Of a DNA stretch of 64,000 nucleotides, positions 22,801 through 33,400 are shown piece after piece. The notes beneath the pieces were generated by a model. That model was not told where the DNA came from. It searched no databases and saw only the letters and a list, made by a program, of their open reading frames with translations. The position numbers were made by a program, and so were the translations under genes. This stretch comes from Desmodesmus armatus (Eukaryota; Chlorophyta; Chlorophyceae; Sphaeropleales; Scenedesmaceae). Position 1 is the stretch's first letter. Each line of letters opens with the position of its first letter. The stretch covers positions 62,001-126,000 of the forward strand of contig VIIQ02000746.1 in assembly GCA_007449985.2 (NCBI GenBank). Direction: 5' to 3'.

Positions 22801-23348
22801 GCAGCACCCTGCTCAGCCTGCTGCTGCTTATTGGGGACAGCCTGGCGAGGCAGCATAGCCTGCTGTAGCACCACACCTGAGCAGCGACAGCAACAGTGAC
22901 CATGACCCGAAACAGCAACAAAAGCAGCGGGACAAGATGAAGCACACACCGAATTGCACAGGGCCTACATACACGAGGGCTGTGGTCACATCTGCTGCTC
23001 TGCTGATTGGCATGAGCCCGATGCAAAGCTGCTTGGTGATAGTTTGCTGACCCACCAAGTTCAGCATCGCAAGGATAGAGCTGCTTGAAGACTGTAGCGG
23101 TAGCAGCACTGCGCTTCCAGGTGCCATGCTGCAGCAGTGTGGCTGGAACCCCCAGCAGCAGCTTGATGAAGGGGGCAGCTGCTGCTGTTGGTTGCTGAGA
23201 AGCTTCACTGGGTGGCAGCAGTTCCGCTGAGATGTAGTTTGTCAGGCGGTTGTCATGCACGACGCGCCCGAACGCATCGAGCAGCTCAACTGCTGCTGCA
23301 TCCAGCAGTTGAACTGAGCCTAGCTGCTCAGCTGCCTCGCCCTCATCC
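7811..23348 (-). CDS. F-box / SNF2 helicase with CW and RING zinc fingers
   Basis: Nuclear SNF2-family ATPase resembling the Arabidopsis F-box/SNF2 protein At3g54460 (recalled, not searched). Exons, transcript order: 23348-22969, 22876-22345, 21969-21804, 21333-21211, 20972-20037, 19703-19328, 19093-18536, 18169-18090, 17631-17496, 17214-17066, 16511-16367, 15379-15313, 14730-14538, 14229-14119, 13601-13485, 12979-12491, 12186-12016, 11515-11426, 11117-10607, 9715-9636, 9343-9246, 8552-7811. All phases agree, giving about 2,083 residues. Domains: F-box (LADIPAEVMGQLLSLL, about 268-303), Walker A CDEPGLGKT (about 378), CW finger (CDHCNKWRRLPPGY then WYCCLHPD), DEGH motif (about 1155), MTGTPTPS, RING (PCGHLQCTDC), helicase C (FSQF, SGALGLDLS, SRAHRMGA). 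It may couple chromatin remodelling to SCF and RING ubiquitin ligases. The exon at 23348 begins in mid-codon, so 5' exons remain unfound upstream. Ala/Gln-rich linkers are long. Confidence 0.9.
8561..8807. repeat. 66-bp tandem repeat, four copies
   Basis: Copies start at 8561, 8627, 8693 and 8759, each beginning GGTCAGGACATGACA; the fourth decays at its end. It lies in the last intron of the SNF2 gene, directly beside the acceptor of the final exon. Because the unit is a multiple of three, frames on both strands stay open through it, which produces long but spurious reading frames. Confidence 0.9.
9225..9612. repeat. Telomere-like words in an intron
   Basis: GGGTTTAGG and CTAAACCCTA form an inverted pair near 9222-9243, at the donor of the SNF2 exon ending at 9246. 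CTAAACCCTAA, TTAAACCATAAACCCTAA recur at 9580-9612. These are isolated plant-type CCCTAAA words, not an array. Confidence 0.5.
9711..9866. repeat. Duplicated acceptor region of an SNF2 exon
   Basis: The plus-strand word GCACCTGCAGGGCAGCAGC (intron/exon junction at 9715 plus flank) occurs at 9712 and again near 9837, with similar downstream text about CAGTGTAGCAGT repeated two to three times up to 9940. The second copy carries a ready-made cryptic 3' splice site on the gene strand. Confidence 0.75.
10137..10242. repeat. 22-bp inverted repeat
   Basis: Arms 10137-10158 and 10221-10242 are reverse complements with one mismatch (CCCCATCCCTTTGCACAGAG and its partner). Part of the left arm with its flank (GCACAGAGAGTATGTAGTGC type words) also occurs near 9798, suggesting a dispersed small element inside this SNF2 intron. 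Confidence 0.8.
13039..13500. repeat. Three tandem copies of a splice-donor segment
   Basis: A module containing GTTACACC, CAGCATCGTNTGTTGTGCAT, CTGTACTGTACTG and finally CTCTCACCTCCAGCACATC occurs at about 13039-13131, 13142-13363 and 13374-13500. The last part of the third copy is the real 5' splice site of the SNF2 exon 13601-13485 (gene-strand GGAG|GTGAGAGG). The other two copies keep the same donor-like text. Confidence 0.85.
13182..13290. repeat. (ACTGT)n pentanucleotide array
   Basis: About 21 near-perfect copies of ACTGT inside the middle copy of the module above; the third module copy has only two to three units, so the array expanded locally. It lies in an intron of the SNF2 gene. 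Confidence 0.95.
13682..14195. repeat. 277-bp tandem duplication covering an SNF2 exon
   Basis: Segments 13682-13929 and 13959-14195 are copies offset by 277 bases. The right copy holds the real exon 14229-14119 (ALVEVIRRNLLLADWCDDAH). The left copy keeps most of that exon and its donor, but is cut at its acceptor end. Each copy also holds a G homopolymer. Confidence 0.9.
13720..14073. repeat. Two long poly-G runs
   Basis: Runs of 19 G (13720-13738) and 23 G (14051-14073), one in each copy of the 277-bp duplication. On the gene strand they are poly-C tracts within an SNF2 intron. Their exact lengths may be unreliable in an assembly. Confidence 0.9.
14467..14538. repeat. (CCAA)n repeat at a splice donor
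   Basis: About fourteen CCAA-type tetramers, interrupted by TCAG and GACC variants, run right up to the donor of SNF2 exon 14730-14538, so the intron starts GTCGGTCGGTTGG on the gene strand. Confidence 0.85.
15729..16424. repeat. Triplicated exon end (MTGTPTP segment)
   Basis: Three tandem units begin with CACRATGCTCGTGGCATCCAC at 15729, 15963 and 16254. Each carries gene-strand text for RWVMTGTPTP plus a donor. Only the third (exon 16511-16367) is continuous with the upstream DEGH segment. Units two and three end in phase 1, which fits the next exon; unit one has one extra base and ends in phase 2, so it is out of frame. Confidence 0.9.
16481..16900. repeat. Duplicated DEGH exon start with intron flank
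   Basis: The segment encoding VHFLRIVVDEG plus its acceptor and flanking intron occurs at about 16481-16715 (true exon) and again at about 16718-16900. The second copy reads DEGRSLGLTN, lacking the four residues ASLG region seen in the true copy, and has no matching downstream exon, so it is probably skipped. Confidence 0.85.
21391..21436. repeat. Inverted repeat around TCAGAGTTCAGGG
   Basis: Perfect 13-base arms at 21391-21403 and 21424-21436, extendable to about 19 bases with one mismatch, in an SNF2 intron close to the Walker A exon. Confidence 0.8.
22013..22092. repeat. 12-bp minisatellite
   Basis: About seven copies of an AGCACAGC-plus-four-bases unit (variants TTAGCACAGCGC, TCAGCACAGCGG, CAAGCACAGCAG) in the SNF2 intron just upstream (on the gene strand) of the exon beginning at 21969. 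It reads as Ser-Thr-Ala repeats in plus-strand frames, but this is not coding. Confidence 0.85.
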
Positions 23349-25319
23349 CTGCAGCACAACAATTGATGGTCCCATGCGTCAGCCGAAACCCTTCAAAAGG
23401 CTGCAACAGCCTTCAGCCAGCCCATTCAGCGCAGCTGTCAGCATTCCTGTGCCAAAAGCAGCAAGCACCTGCGACCCTCCAACCAAGTTCGCCAGCACCC
23501 AGACTGTCGATCTCTGTGATAGACCACGTGTTCAGTTGTGGGAGGAACCCCTTGCGTGGGGAGCAAACAGTATCCAAGGTAGATCGACATCCCATGCCAG
23601 GCTGGTCTCGTTCTCGAGCCTTTAAGCAAATCAACACTGACTAGAGGACAATGCAGTTGCAATACGGCGGTTGCTCGGCCCTGCTTGGAGTAGTCGGAAC
23701 GGCCCTGCTTGGAACTCACACTCCCGGTAGATCACACATGACAGCACTTGATCAAGCTCATGAGCTGTCATCTCAGTCAGATTGTCAAGTTGCCTACTTG
23801 ACTCACTATACAGGGCACGTCAGCTGGTCAATGTGTCGGCTTATGATTGTCCTGCAAGGCTAGAGATACAATACTGACTTTTTTCTTCTTGGGAGAGAGC
23901 ACTGTGTTGTGTGGGTGCTGGAGCCCCTCCACGTTGTGATCCACCTCACGTTTTGAGGCTATGGCAGGAGACAACTGCTGCTCGCGGCCTGAATTGCTGC
24001 GCCAGGTTAATTGTGCTGGAACGTTGCGTTCAGGGGTTGAATTGAAGTGTTGCATGTGCCACCCGTCAGCGCAAAGGGTTATGCTGCAGTTGAAGCTGGA
24101 TGCAACAGGGCAGTGTGCTGTGAGTGATCATGTCATGCAACATCTTGTGCTGCTGCCGTTATGCTTTAATGCCTCTGACAGTGGCTTGCTTATCATAGCT
24201 CTTGTAGCTGCGCTTACTTCACTGTTTACTGGAGAACAGGAGTGCTGCGACCAGTGTCCTGCAGACTGATGCATGAATTAAATGAAGCTGCTTCATGTGT
24301 GACACCTGCTGTAAGTCAAACATGGCAACTGACTGGTTACCAACCAAAGAGCCATACAGACAACACCCGACCTGCCATCCAGCTCGGCACAGCAACATCA
24401 AGACACAGACCAACCAAAGAAAGATTAACAGATGCACATGCAGGTGACGATCAACAATTGCCACAACTTCCATTAACTCCGCCGCAGTGATACCACACAA
24501 CAGCAAAGCAGGGCCTCTCGTGTACAACTCCTGAGCATAGCTTTGAGCACTGTCTCAACACATGCAGACAACTAAAGCCACTCAGTGACCTTGCCCACTG
24601 TGATCACACACTAATGTGTGACAGCACTGTCACTTTCACAGCAAGTCAACAGCACATAGGTGTGATGGGGAAAACCATGGACTATACAATGCATGTGCTA
24701 CGAACCTGGGCACAGCCTATCTGCAAACCATGGCATGTGTTCCACAACGCACTTAGACCTGGCATAATCAATCGCTACATAACACAACCTGTACAAGGAC
24801 CAACAGTGCCATGGCTGACACCATGCATGATACAACAACTCAGGGCCTGATAAGTCAGGTATAGCAGACGTATAAAGTATATACAACCTGCAGCAATACA
24901 GTTACTACACATGATTGTAATTCAGTCTACTGGCACACACTGCAGATGTGGTCAACGGCAGGACACCCAATGGGGCCCGGGTCTGCCACATGATGTACAA
25001 GACATGTCAGCTTCACAGCTGACAATCAAGCAACAATGTCAACATCTTGACCGGCACAACATGCATGCAACCCAATGCCTGCTCGTCACCGCAACACCTG
25101 CTTCACCCCTTCATAGAGTCACCAGCAACCAGCTGTAGCGCTTGTTCAGCGCAAGTCAAGCAAACTGTGACAGTTGCCAGTTGTGATAACTGCCAACTAC
25201 TACCCAACATCAAACTCACACAGGTCCAAGGCTACCCGTATCCACAATCCTTATGGCACAGGCCAAGTGCTGTACATGAATGCCCTGAAGCAACTGTGAT
25301 GGAACTCACATCACAACTC
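23349..25319. other. Unresolved stretch, probably SNF2 5' exons
   Basis: The first recognised SNF2 exon starts in mid-codon at 23348, so at least one more exon and the promoter should lie here on the minus strand. I could not find a segment with the right phase and a clear donor. The stretch is AT-richer than its neighbours and holds no frame with recognisable homology on either strand. Confidence 0.4.
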
Positions 25320-26670
25320 TTACTCCTGTGCAGCGTCAGCAGCAGCAGCAGCCTGGTCCCGACCCTCTCCTGCCTCCTGGGGGGCAGCAGGGGCATCCTC
25401 GTGTGCATCTGTGGCCTGCACGCTTTGCACAGCGATGCGCCTGGGCTGGGGCTTGGGTGATGGCTCTGCCTTTGGCAGTGTGACTGTGAGCACCCCCTTG
25501 TCCAGGCTGGCACTAATGTCGTCCTCCCTGATGTTGTCAGGCAGCGCAAAGGAGCGGCAGAAGGAGACAGAGGTGCGCTCCCTCCTCACGACCTGCAGGC
25601 AAAAGTGGGGCATGAGCAGTAATGGACTCAGTGCGCTGCAGTGCAATTCAATGTAGCACTGGTTGCCAGCTGGGAAGTCTGACAGGATTATCATGGGTGC
25701 AGGTCATGCTTGCTGTGCACCACATGCATGCATCGTGCAAGTCTGGAAAACACTGGCAGCACAGGTACTGCATATACCCACGTATGCATGCATGCTACAC
25801 CGTGCAGATACCCCCTGGCCGGAGAAGCTGCATCTAGCCTCTACAAACTACAGCCTGATTCACACACTGGGCCTGAAACTGCGCGGCATTGCCCTTTCTC
25901 AAGGGCGTGACTAACACCTTAGGGGGCAGCACTAGGATCAGACTAGTAGTAGACAGCATTCCTGCTCACCTTGCCATCCTGCTCCTGCTTCTTGTCTTCG
26001 TTTCTGCGGCCAGAGATGGTGATCCTGCCGTCCTTCAGCTCAATCTTGACATCATCAGGCTCGAAGCCAGGGGCATCAGCGGTCACAGTGAAGGCGTCGT
26101 CAGAATCGATGATGTCCTGCACATGAGGGAGGAGGCAGAGCGGGCCGGTGCATTTGTGTCAAAGAGCAGGGCACTCGTGTAAAGCATTTGGTTGAGCCTG
26201 TGCAGACATGTGCACCTCAGCATACTCACACCCAACAGTTTATCGTCTTCCCACACTCCATGCACACTCCATGCACATCCATGCGGTCTACTGCAGAACT
26301 CCATGCACACCCTTTCACTGCATGCATGTCATGCATCCTGTCTGTTCAGAGATTCATGCACAGCAGATGCAGCCTGACAATGCTGCGGGAAACTGATGCT
26401 GCTGAAAATCAGAAACATTTTGACACAGCTGAACTTTGCTCTGCCAGCCTGGCTTTGCAGAACCCCACCATGCATATGTTGTGTGCTGTCAGCCTTGCCC
26501 TCACTCACCATGGCAGTGGAGGGGCCCTGCTGCACCGGTAGGTCAAAAGTAGGGATAAGTCCGGATGTGAAAGCGTCCATGGCCCTATTTGCAGCCCGCA
26601 GGTCCCTGCTGCGTGGGCCAAACCCACCGAAGAAGGGGTCGAACACCATGTTGAATGGAGCCAGAGCCAT
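25320..26670 (-). CDS. Small heat-shock protein HSP20-A
   Basis: Alpha-crystallin-domain chaperone that binds unfolding proteins, as oligomers in the family. Three exons: 26670-26509, 26116-25970, 25592-25320, all phase 0, 193 residues. N-terminal arm MALAPFNMVFDPFFGGFG; alpha-crystallin domain from about 55 to 145 with DAFTVTADAPGF, DVKIELKDGRITISGRRN and SVSFCRSFALPDN ending LDKGVLTVTLPK; then an Ala/Glu-rich tail. The start is supported by a promoter about 90 bases upstream with TATA and heat-shock elements. There is no clear organelle signal, so cytosolic is likely. Its last exon is nearly identical in sequence to that of HSP20-B at 40661-40960 although the middle exons are well diverged. 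Confidence 0.93.
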
Positions 26671-26739
26671 TGAGGATGAAAAGCTTTTTGTGCGCGTGAT
26701 CGTACGTCAATGAAGCTTTAGATGAAAAAAGGGCAGGGC

Positions 26740-26830
26740 GATCAGCGTTTATATACCCCTCGCGGTCAGCAATCTCGACTTTTCTAGATCGTTCCAGAAC
26801 GGTCCGGAGAGTTCTGCGCAGAGCATCTAG
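26740..26830 (-). promoter_or_regulatory. Heat-shock promoter: HSE and TATA box
   Basis: Reading the minus strand, the TATA box GTATATAAA lies at about 26750-26758, some 80 bases upstream of the HSP20-A start. Beyond it, about 26778-26815, are alternating nGAAn/nTTCn pentamers including TTCCAGAA and TTCTAGA, the heat-shock-factor binding pattern. This fits stress-induced transcription of HSP20-A. Confidence 0.8.
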
Positions 26831-27493
26831 AAGTTACATTGTTATTTAAGAAAATCAAGTGCAATATCAAAGCTCTCCTGTCGCACAAACGCGCAGTGAG
26901 GCACACATGCACACAGCCCATGATCGGAATGTACAGGTGTGTAGCTTGCATTGCTGAGGCTGCAGGTCAAATGACAGGAAAGATATAGCTACTAGGCAAC
27001 ACTGGATACTTTTGGGGGGATTAGAGCCTGATCGCTCTGGACCATCCAACATGTACAGTATGTGACTTTCTCAGCTGGGGTGGCTGTTCCATGGGCTTGA
27101 ACCACACTCCATATTTCAGCCTAAACACGCTAATTCTGCCATCAGTATGGTGTAGTGGGCCTGACGTCCGAGACTGGGTCCTGAGACCTAGCCACTGCAA
27201 GCAGCAGTGGCACGTTAGCAGTAGGAGACCTTGCTCATCATTCAGACTGCTCATTCATTCACTGTTAGTGCAGCAGTGCTCAGCAAGCCCAGCGGGCTGC
27301 ATCCATCCCAATTCCCCACCACTCCAAGAACCAGCACCACTGCTTCGCGAGCACTACTCGCATGTGGGTACTTCTACATGTTATCCACCTGCATGTGGGT
27401 GTCTCTCTTGCCCCAACCCCTCGGCATAGCAGTGCGGTACGTAAACAGTAAAAACAAAGCAGCCGAGCAGCAGGCAGTCGGGTACACGCCCTA
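26831..27493. other. Head-to-head intergenic region
   Basis: About 660 bases between the HSP20-A promoter and the start of the ARM-repeat kinase. No coding signal was seen. It must hold the kinase promoter and 5' leader; no TATA box was evident on the plus strand near 27400-27490. Confidence 0.5.
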
Positions 27494-30400
27494 ATGAAGC
27501 TCAAACTTACAGATAAGATTCGCAAGTTCTTCGGGACGCAAGCAGAGCACCAGGACGCTGACGATGGGCTGGATGGGGATGTCCCAGCAATTGGGGGCTC
27601 TCTGCAAGCCTCTGTGGCCAATCTGGCGGCAATCAAGCCATCAGCAGGCCGGCGTGAGGCAGCCATGCAGCACAGTATGCAACAGCAGCTGCAGCAGCGA
27701 CCAGGCTTCACCCCAGCTGGTGCAGATCAGGCCTACTTGGGCGGTGCTGCTGCTGAGCCAGCCAAGCAGGCAGGGCCTCATGCAGTGCACTCGCAGCAGC
27801 ACGGTCCGCAGCATGCCCACGTCCCCAGCTGCACAAACTCTCAGAAGGACACAAAGGACTTCAGTGGCGGCCTGCGTACCACCGGCCAGGATGAGTCATA
27901 CACCCTGCAGAACGAGGTGTACTTCCCGCAGCTGCTGCTGACCCTGCAGGGGGGCACGCCAGAGCAGAAAGCAGTGGCAGCTGAGGCCCTATTCAACTAC
28001 ACAGCAGAGAGCGATGCAGCAAGGCAGCGGGCCACTCAGGCTGGTGTGGTGGCCCACCTGGTGGACCTCCTGCGCACAGGCACTGAGCATGGCAAGATGT
28101 ATGCAGCATACACGCTCAGCTCCCTCACCACAATTGATGAGTCTCTGGAGCAGATGCACAACCACGGGGCCATTCCTGCACTCATCGACATCCTGTCTGC
28201 GTGCCCACTGCTAGTGTGCAAGAAGGGCGCCATGCGAGCTCTGGGCAGGTTGGCCCGCAGCGATGATGCAGCACAGGAGATTGTAGCAGGTGGGTAGCAG
28301 CAGTCCAGCACACGCAGAGTTCAACTCATTGATACAAGGATGCAACAGCATGCAGCAGCTGCACTGCCAACAGCGTGCTGGCGGGTAGCATGCTCCTGGC
28401 TGCAAGTCCCGCCCACCACACAACACGTCATGAATCGCTTTGCTGTCCTGCCCATTTGTTGCTGCAGCTGGTGGCCTTGGGCCCATCATATCCCTGCTCA
28501 GCAGACCAGACAGCAGCCTAGTCCGGCGCTGCTTGATTGCTCTGTATTTCATCGGCGCCGACAAGGACGCCCTGCAGCAGGCAATCGGAGCTGCAGGGGC
28601 ACTGCCTCAGCTGCTGCTGCTGGCACGCAGTGAGAGCCCTGATGTGCAGGCAGAAGCGACTGATGTGCTCAAAGTGCTGTGCCGGTAAGCCCCAACAGCT
28701 GTTGCCAGCACAGGTGCTGGCCTGTGCTGCTGTTGTGCAGTCCTGCATTCAGCCAGTGACCTGATGATACTGTGTCCTGCAGCTGAGCGCCCACCACACA
28801 CAGGACCTGATCATGCTGTTGTCACTGCTGTGTCCTGCAGGAACGCTGCTTGTGGCCGAATGCTGGCAGAACTCAACGGCATCGAGGTGCTTGTGGCTAC
28901 CGCGCACTCTGGGCTGACATCTAGGACAAAGGTGAGTGATGAAGTGGCTCAACAGCAAGCCTACAAGCAGCTGGAGACCGCCGCCAGCAGTGCCTGCGGG
29001 CTGCTGTGCGTGAGCGCTCTGCGTGCATGATGACGGTGACAATGATCCTTACCTCAAAGCCTCGCACCTTGCATGCCCATGCTTGCCCCTCAACAAGCAC
29101 TGTGCGCTGCTCATACTGTGCTGCAGGCGGCTGCTACGCGTGCGCTGCAGCGACTGCATGACATTCCTGAGCTGAAAGATGCCCTTGCTGCCAGCACAGC
29201 GTCAAGCATGTCTCTGGAGGCCAGCATGTCTCCCTCGCACAGCAGCCAGCTCAACAGCAGTAGTGCAGCCCCAGTCGCAGCTGCCATCATTGCCGCAGCC
29301 ACGGCTGGGTCCCAGCACAGCCCCACCATGCAAGCAGGTGCCGCGGCGCAACCAGCCCTGGCAGTTCATCGGTCGCCTGTGCAGACAGCACATGCCAGCA
29401 CAAACCTGCCTCCTCCTGCAGGAGGGCCTGCAGCGGCGAGTCCGCCGCCTCCTGTAGTGTGTTTCGCTGGCGGGTCAGAACCCGAGGACCTCAAGCAGTT
29501 GGCGCAGGTGCTGGCATCAGGGAACAGCAGGTGGCTGCGGGAGAAGGCGGCTGCAGCAGTGGAGCAGCTGGCGACAGACAACCCAGTGGCCTGCAGGTGC
29601 GTGTGCTTAGGCCTGTTCGTGTGAGTGCTGACAATGGGCTGCCTGGGGTAAGGTCTGTGATTCAACATTTGATCACAGCAGTGGGGAGCGCTTGCTGACA
29701 GAAGCATGTGCTTCAAGCTTCAAGTTGCTGTGTTGCCGTTTGCTGTGCAGGGACCTTGCGGGCCTTGGTGTGCTGCCAGCACTGCTGGACATGCTGGATG
29801 CGGCCAACAACAGCAGTACGCGGCGCGCAGCAGCGCGAGCGCTGGGTCAGCTTAGTGATGACGCAGTCATGCTGGTGCACATGGCGGATACTGGTGAGCA
29901 AGGGCTCCCACCATCAGCTGTCTGCAGCAGCTGTTGCATGAAGGTTCTGCGGTATCAACCGACTCAACACATGATGTGTTTCCTAACAGCCGCATCCTGA
30001 GTTGCCCCTGAGCGCATGCGTTGCCTGCTTTGCGATTGCGCAGGTATCGTGGCCAACCTGCTTCTAGCGGCACCTCAGTTGACAGGCTCGGCACAGCGGG
30101 GCGTCATGCGGGTCCTGCACTCCCTGGCGAGTGTTCCGCATGCAGTCAGCACGTGCTTCCCAAGGCAGCAGGCTGTGCACAGCATGATGCAGGTCCTGGA
30201 GGGCAGGCCCAGCAGCCCCACAACAACGGGGCCAGCAGCAGATGGTGCAGGGCAGCACAGCCTCGTCAGCGGCGGCAGCAACAGTGGCATAGTTAGTGGG
30301 CCTGATGCTGGCGTGTCCCCTAGGGCGCTCGAGGTGCTGCTGGCTGTGTGCAGGGCTGACGAGACAGCGCTGAGGGAAATCAAGGACTATCCAGGTAGGT

Positions 30401-33400
30401 GTAGCTGGTGTGCAATCACATATAGCTGTCAGCACAGGGCTCCGCTGTGTGTTGCTTGCCACCCCAGCTGTGTGCAAACATGCCAGCGGCGCTACGAAGG
30501 CACCAAGCAGCAGTATGCACATGACCATTGCAGCTTGATGGGACTGTGTGCCGTGCCGCCCTCACAAGCCCACTTCGCCAGGTCATGCTTTGTGCCGTTG
30601 TATGTGCAGGTGGTTTCAAGGCGCTGGTCAGCCAGCTGCAGCACGGCACACGCAGCTCAGCAAGTCTGATATTGCAGCTGCTCGCCATCCTTGCTCAGCA
30701 CAAGCAGCACCAGGAGGATCTTCTCAAGTGTGGGGTGGTGCCAACACTGCTCCTGCTGTACCGCTCAGATGACAGCGCAGTCGCACTGCAGGCAGCGCGG
30801 ATCATGGAGTCTCTGTCTGAGCCAGCCTCCAGCATCCTGCAGCGCTCGCTGTCTGCTGGCAACAACAACGGCCGCATGGCTGACAGCAGCAGTGGCAGCA
30901 GCAGCTGCGGCAACACACCCACTGCAGCAGGCACAGCAGCAGCAGCTCAGCCATCGCCACTCTCCGAGCCACGAGCACAGCAGCAGGCAATGGCAGGTCA
31001 CACCAACCAGCAGGCGCTTGCCAGCACCAGCAGCGACAACAGCAGCGCAGACCACGGCACATGCCCAAGCTTCACCAGCAGCATGGGTGGCAGTGGTGTT
31101 GGCAGCAGCACACCTGCCCAGCATCCTCAGGAAGCAGCCATGTCCCTTTTGGGACCCCAGCAGAAAGGCCACAACAGGTCTGTGACAGCACCAGGTTCCA
31201 GGCAGCCAGGGGGCCCCGGTTTGGAGCCGTCGACACTCGGCAGGCACTCTAGCACCATGCCCATATCACCCAGCAGCCATGCAAGCCAGGTGGTGGGTCC
31301 GCCATCCATGCAGCAAGATGCCACCGCAGCCCCAGCAACAGCACCGTCAGCAGGTGCTGAAAGCAGTGGCCAAGCAGCGTCCAGCAATGCAGCAGCGCAG
31401 CCCAGCAGCAGCAGCAGCCCGCCCAGCGACAAGGCCGCTTCCGCAACTGCGCACAGAAACAGCAGCAGCCCGCCGCGTAGGGTGGCAGCAGTAGCGGCAG
31501 CACTGGAGGCAGCAGCTCTCCACATGTCCACAACTTCAGATGCAAGCAGCCAGCTGCCACCCTCTCCAAACGCAGGCCGTGCCAGGCAGAGCAGCATCCC
31601 TGCACTCAGCAGGGCAGGCAGCAAGACTCCAACTGGGCTAGGCCACACACCCCTTGTCAGGCGGCCCTCATTTGGCAAAGCAGAGCAGCCAAATGAGCTG
31701 CAGCAGCCTTTGCAGCCCCAGGAACATAAAGAGCAGCCAATCCCCAGCTCAACGCAGCAGCAACAGCAGCAGCAGCAGCAGCACGTGCAGGAGGAACTGT
31801 CACACCCAGAGCAGAAGCAGCCGCCACATCCGCAGCAGGTGCAGCAGCGGTCGAGTCAGCAGCAAATGCCCTCCAGGCTGCCCAGGCGGTTGCCACAGGC
31901 ACCAGGAAGCAGCACTGCCAGCAGCCCCAGCAGCACCCCTGTTGCTGACCCTGGCAGCCGCACCAGCACTCCTGACCCCATGAAACGCAAGCAGCACGCC
32001 GGGCCCTCCGCAACCACAGCAAAGCTGCCCCCAGGCAGCCCCACTGCTGCCCCTGCTGCGGCCTCCAGCCGGTCCCCTAGTGGGTCAGCTGTGCACTTGC
32101 GCGTTCTGGCAGCGCAAAAGCAGTCGCAGAAGCACCTGTCGAGTGCTCCAGATGCAGGCAGCGACACGCCAGCGCCACCTGCAGCAACACCAGCAGCATC
32201 GCCTGGCTCTGGACAGCAGTCCTATGACTCAGCGGGTACAGGCAGGGTCATGCAGATGGCAGCAGCCATTGCAGCAAATGCAGAGGCGGTCGCGCGGTCA
32301 GCATCACCACAACGCCCCAGCAAGCAGCCGCAGGCGCAGGCGCAAGCACAGCAGCACCAGCAGCAGCAGCAGTCGACCTCACAGCAGCAGGAACAGCAGC
32401 AGCAGCATGACGAGGAGATAGCACTCCCGCCGCCACCAGCAGCAGCGACAGCAGCCGCGCTTGCAAGGGCTGCTGCAGCGGAAAATGCAGCATATCCGCC
32501 AGCGCAGGAGGCAGCTGGGAGCAGCAAGGCAGCAGGTGAAGCGGGGCCTAGCGAAACAGCAGTTGCAGCGACGCCGGGTCCTGCTGCCGCAGCTCCTGCC
32601 AAAAACGGCAGCCCGCCAGGCCCAAGGCCAGCGGGGCCCTCTGCAGCTGCTGTTTCATTGCAGGACAAGGCAAGGGGCAGCAATGGAGCGTCTCCGGGAC
32701 ACCCAGCTGCTGCTGATGGTGATGACCTGCTGTCTTCCACATATGACAACCTGCATGGCTTGCTGCTGAAGAAGGGCGACATTGAGATCTGCAGGTGGGT
32801 GCAACCTGGCATGCGCCGTTCCTTCAGAAAGCCTGCTCAGCCTGTCTGCACTGCATGTGTCTGCATGTATTGTGAAAGGAGTTTTGCGGGGTGCTGCATA
32901 TATGGCAGCGTTTCAATCCCAAGCGTCAGGCTTCTGAGCACATGGGTACAGCTGATTGACATGAGGTCCCCGTGCTGCTGTGCAGGACCGCGGAGGGGCG
33001 CAAGTGCCGGTTGGGTGAGGGTGGCTTTGGTGTGGTGTACAAGGCCGTCATGAACGGAGTGGACGAGGTTGCTGTCAAACTGGTCAAGGTGAGCGGGCTT
33101 GCTGCTGGTGCTTCAAGCAGGGCTGTGGACGTTGCTGTTGTGGGTGACTGGGTTACTGGAACGCAAGCTTATGTGTGAGTGCCTTCTCTGCAGGGTTTTT
33201 TACCCGTGTGTGCCAAGTCATGCTGTGCCGTGCTGTGCTGTGCTTTGATTGCTGCTGTCCCCTGCAACTGCTTTGCTGTGTTTGCTGCACTGTTGCTGGG
33301 CTGTTGCTGCCGAAAACCCCAGGCTGAGACCCCCAGCCGCAAGGAGCTTGAGTTGTTCCTGAAGGAGGTGCAGACCCTGGCCAAGCTGCACCACCGCAAC

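Noticed and set aside
22828..23208. Alternative minus-strand frame ILAMLNLVGQQTITKQLCIG as the SNF2 N-terminal exon
   Set aside because: It reads well but its donor phase (0) does not fit the next exon; the other frame (phase 1) does. Kept as a small doubt about the N-terminus.
30528..33053. Single 841-codon frame as a complete gene
   Set aside because: It runs past real splice sites at 30610 and 32794; only the middle part is coding and belongs to the ARM-repeat kinase.
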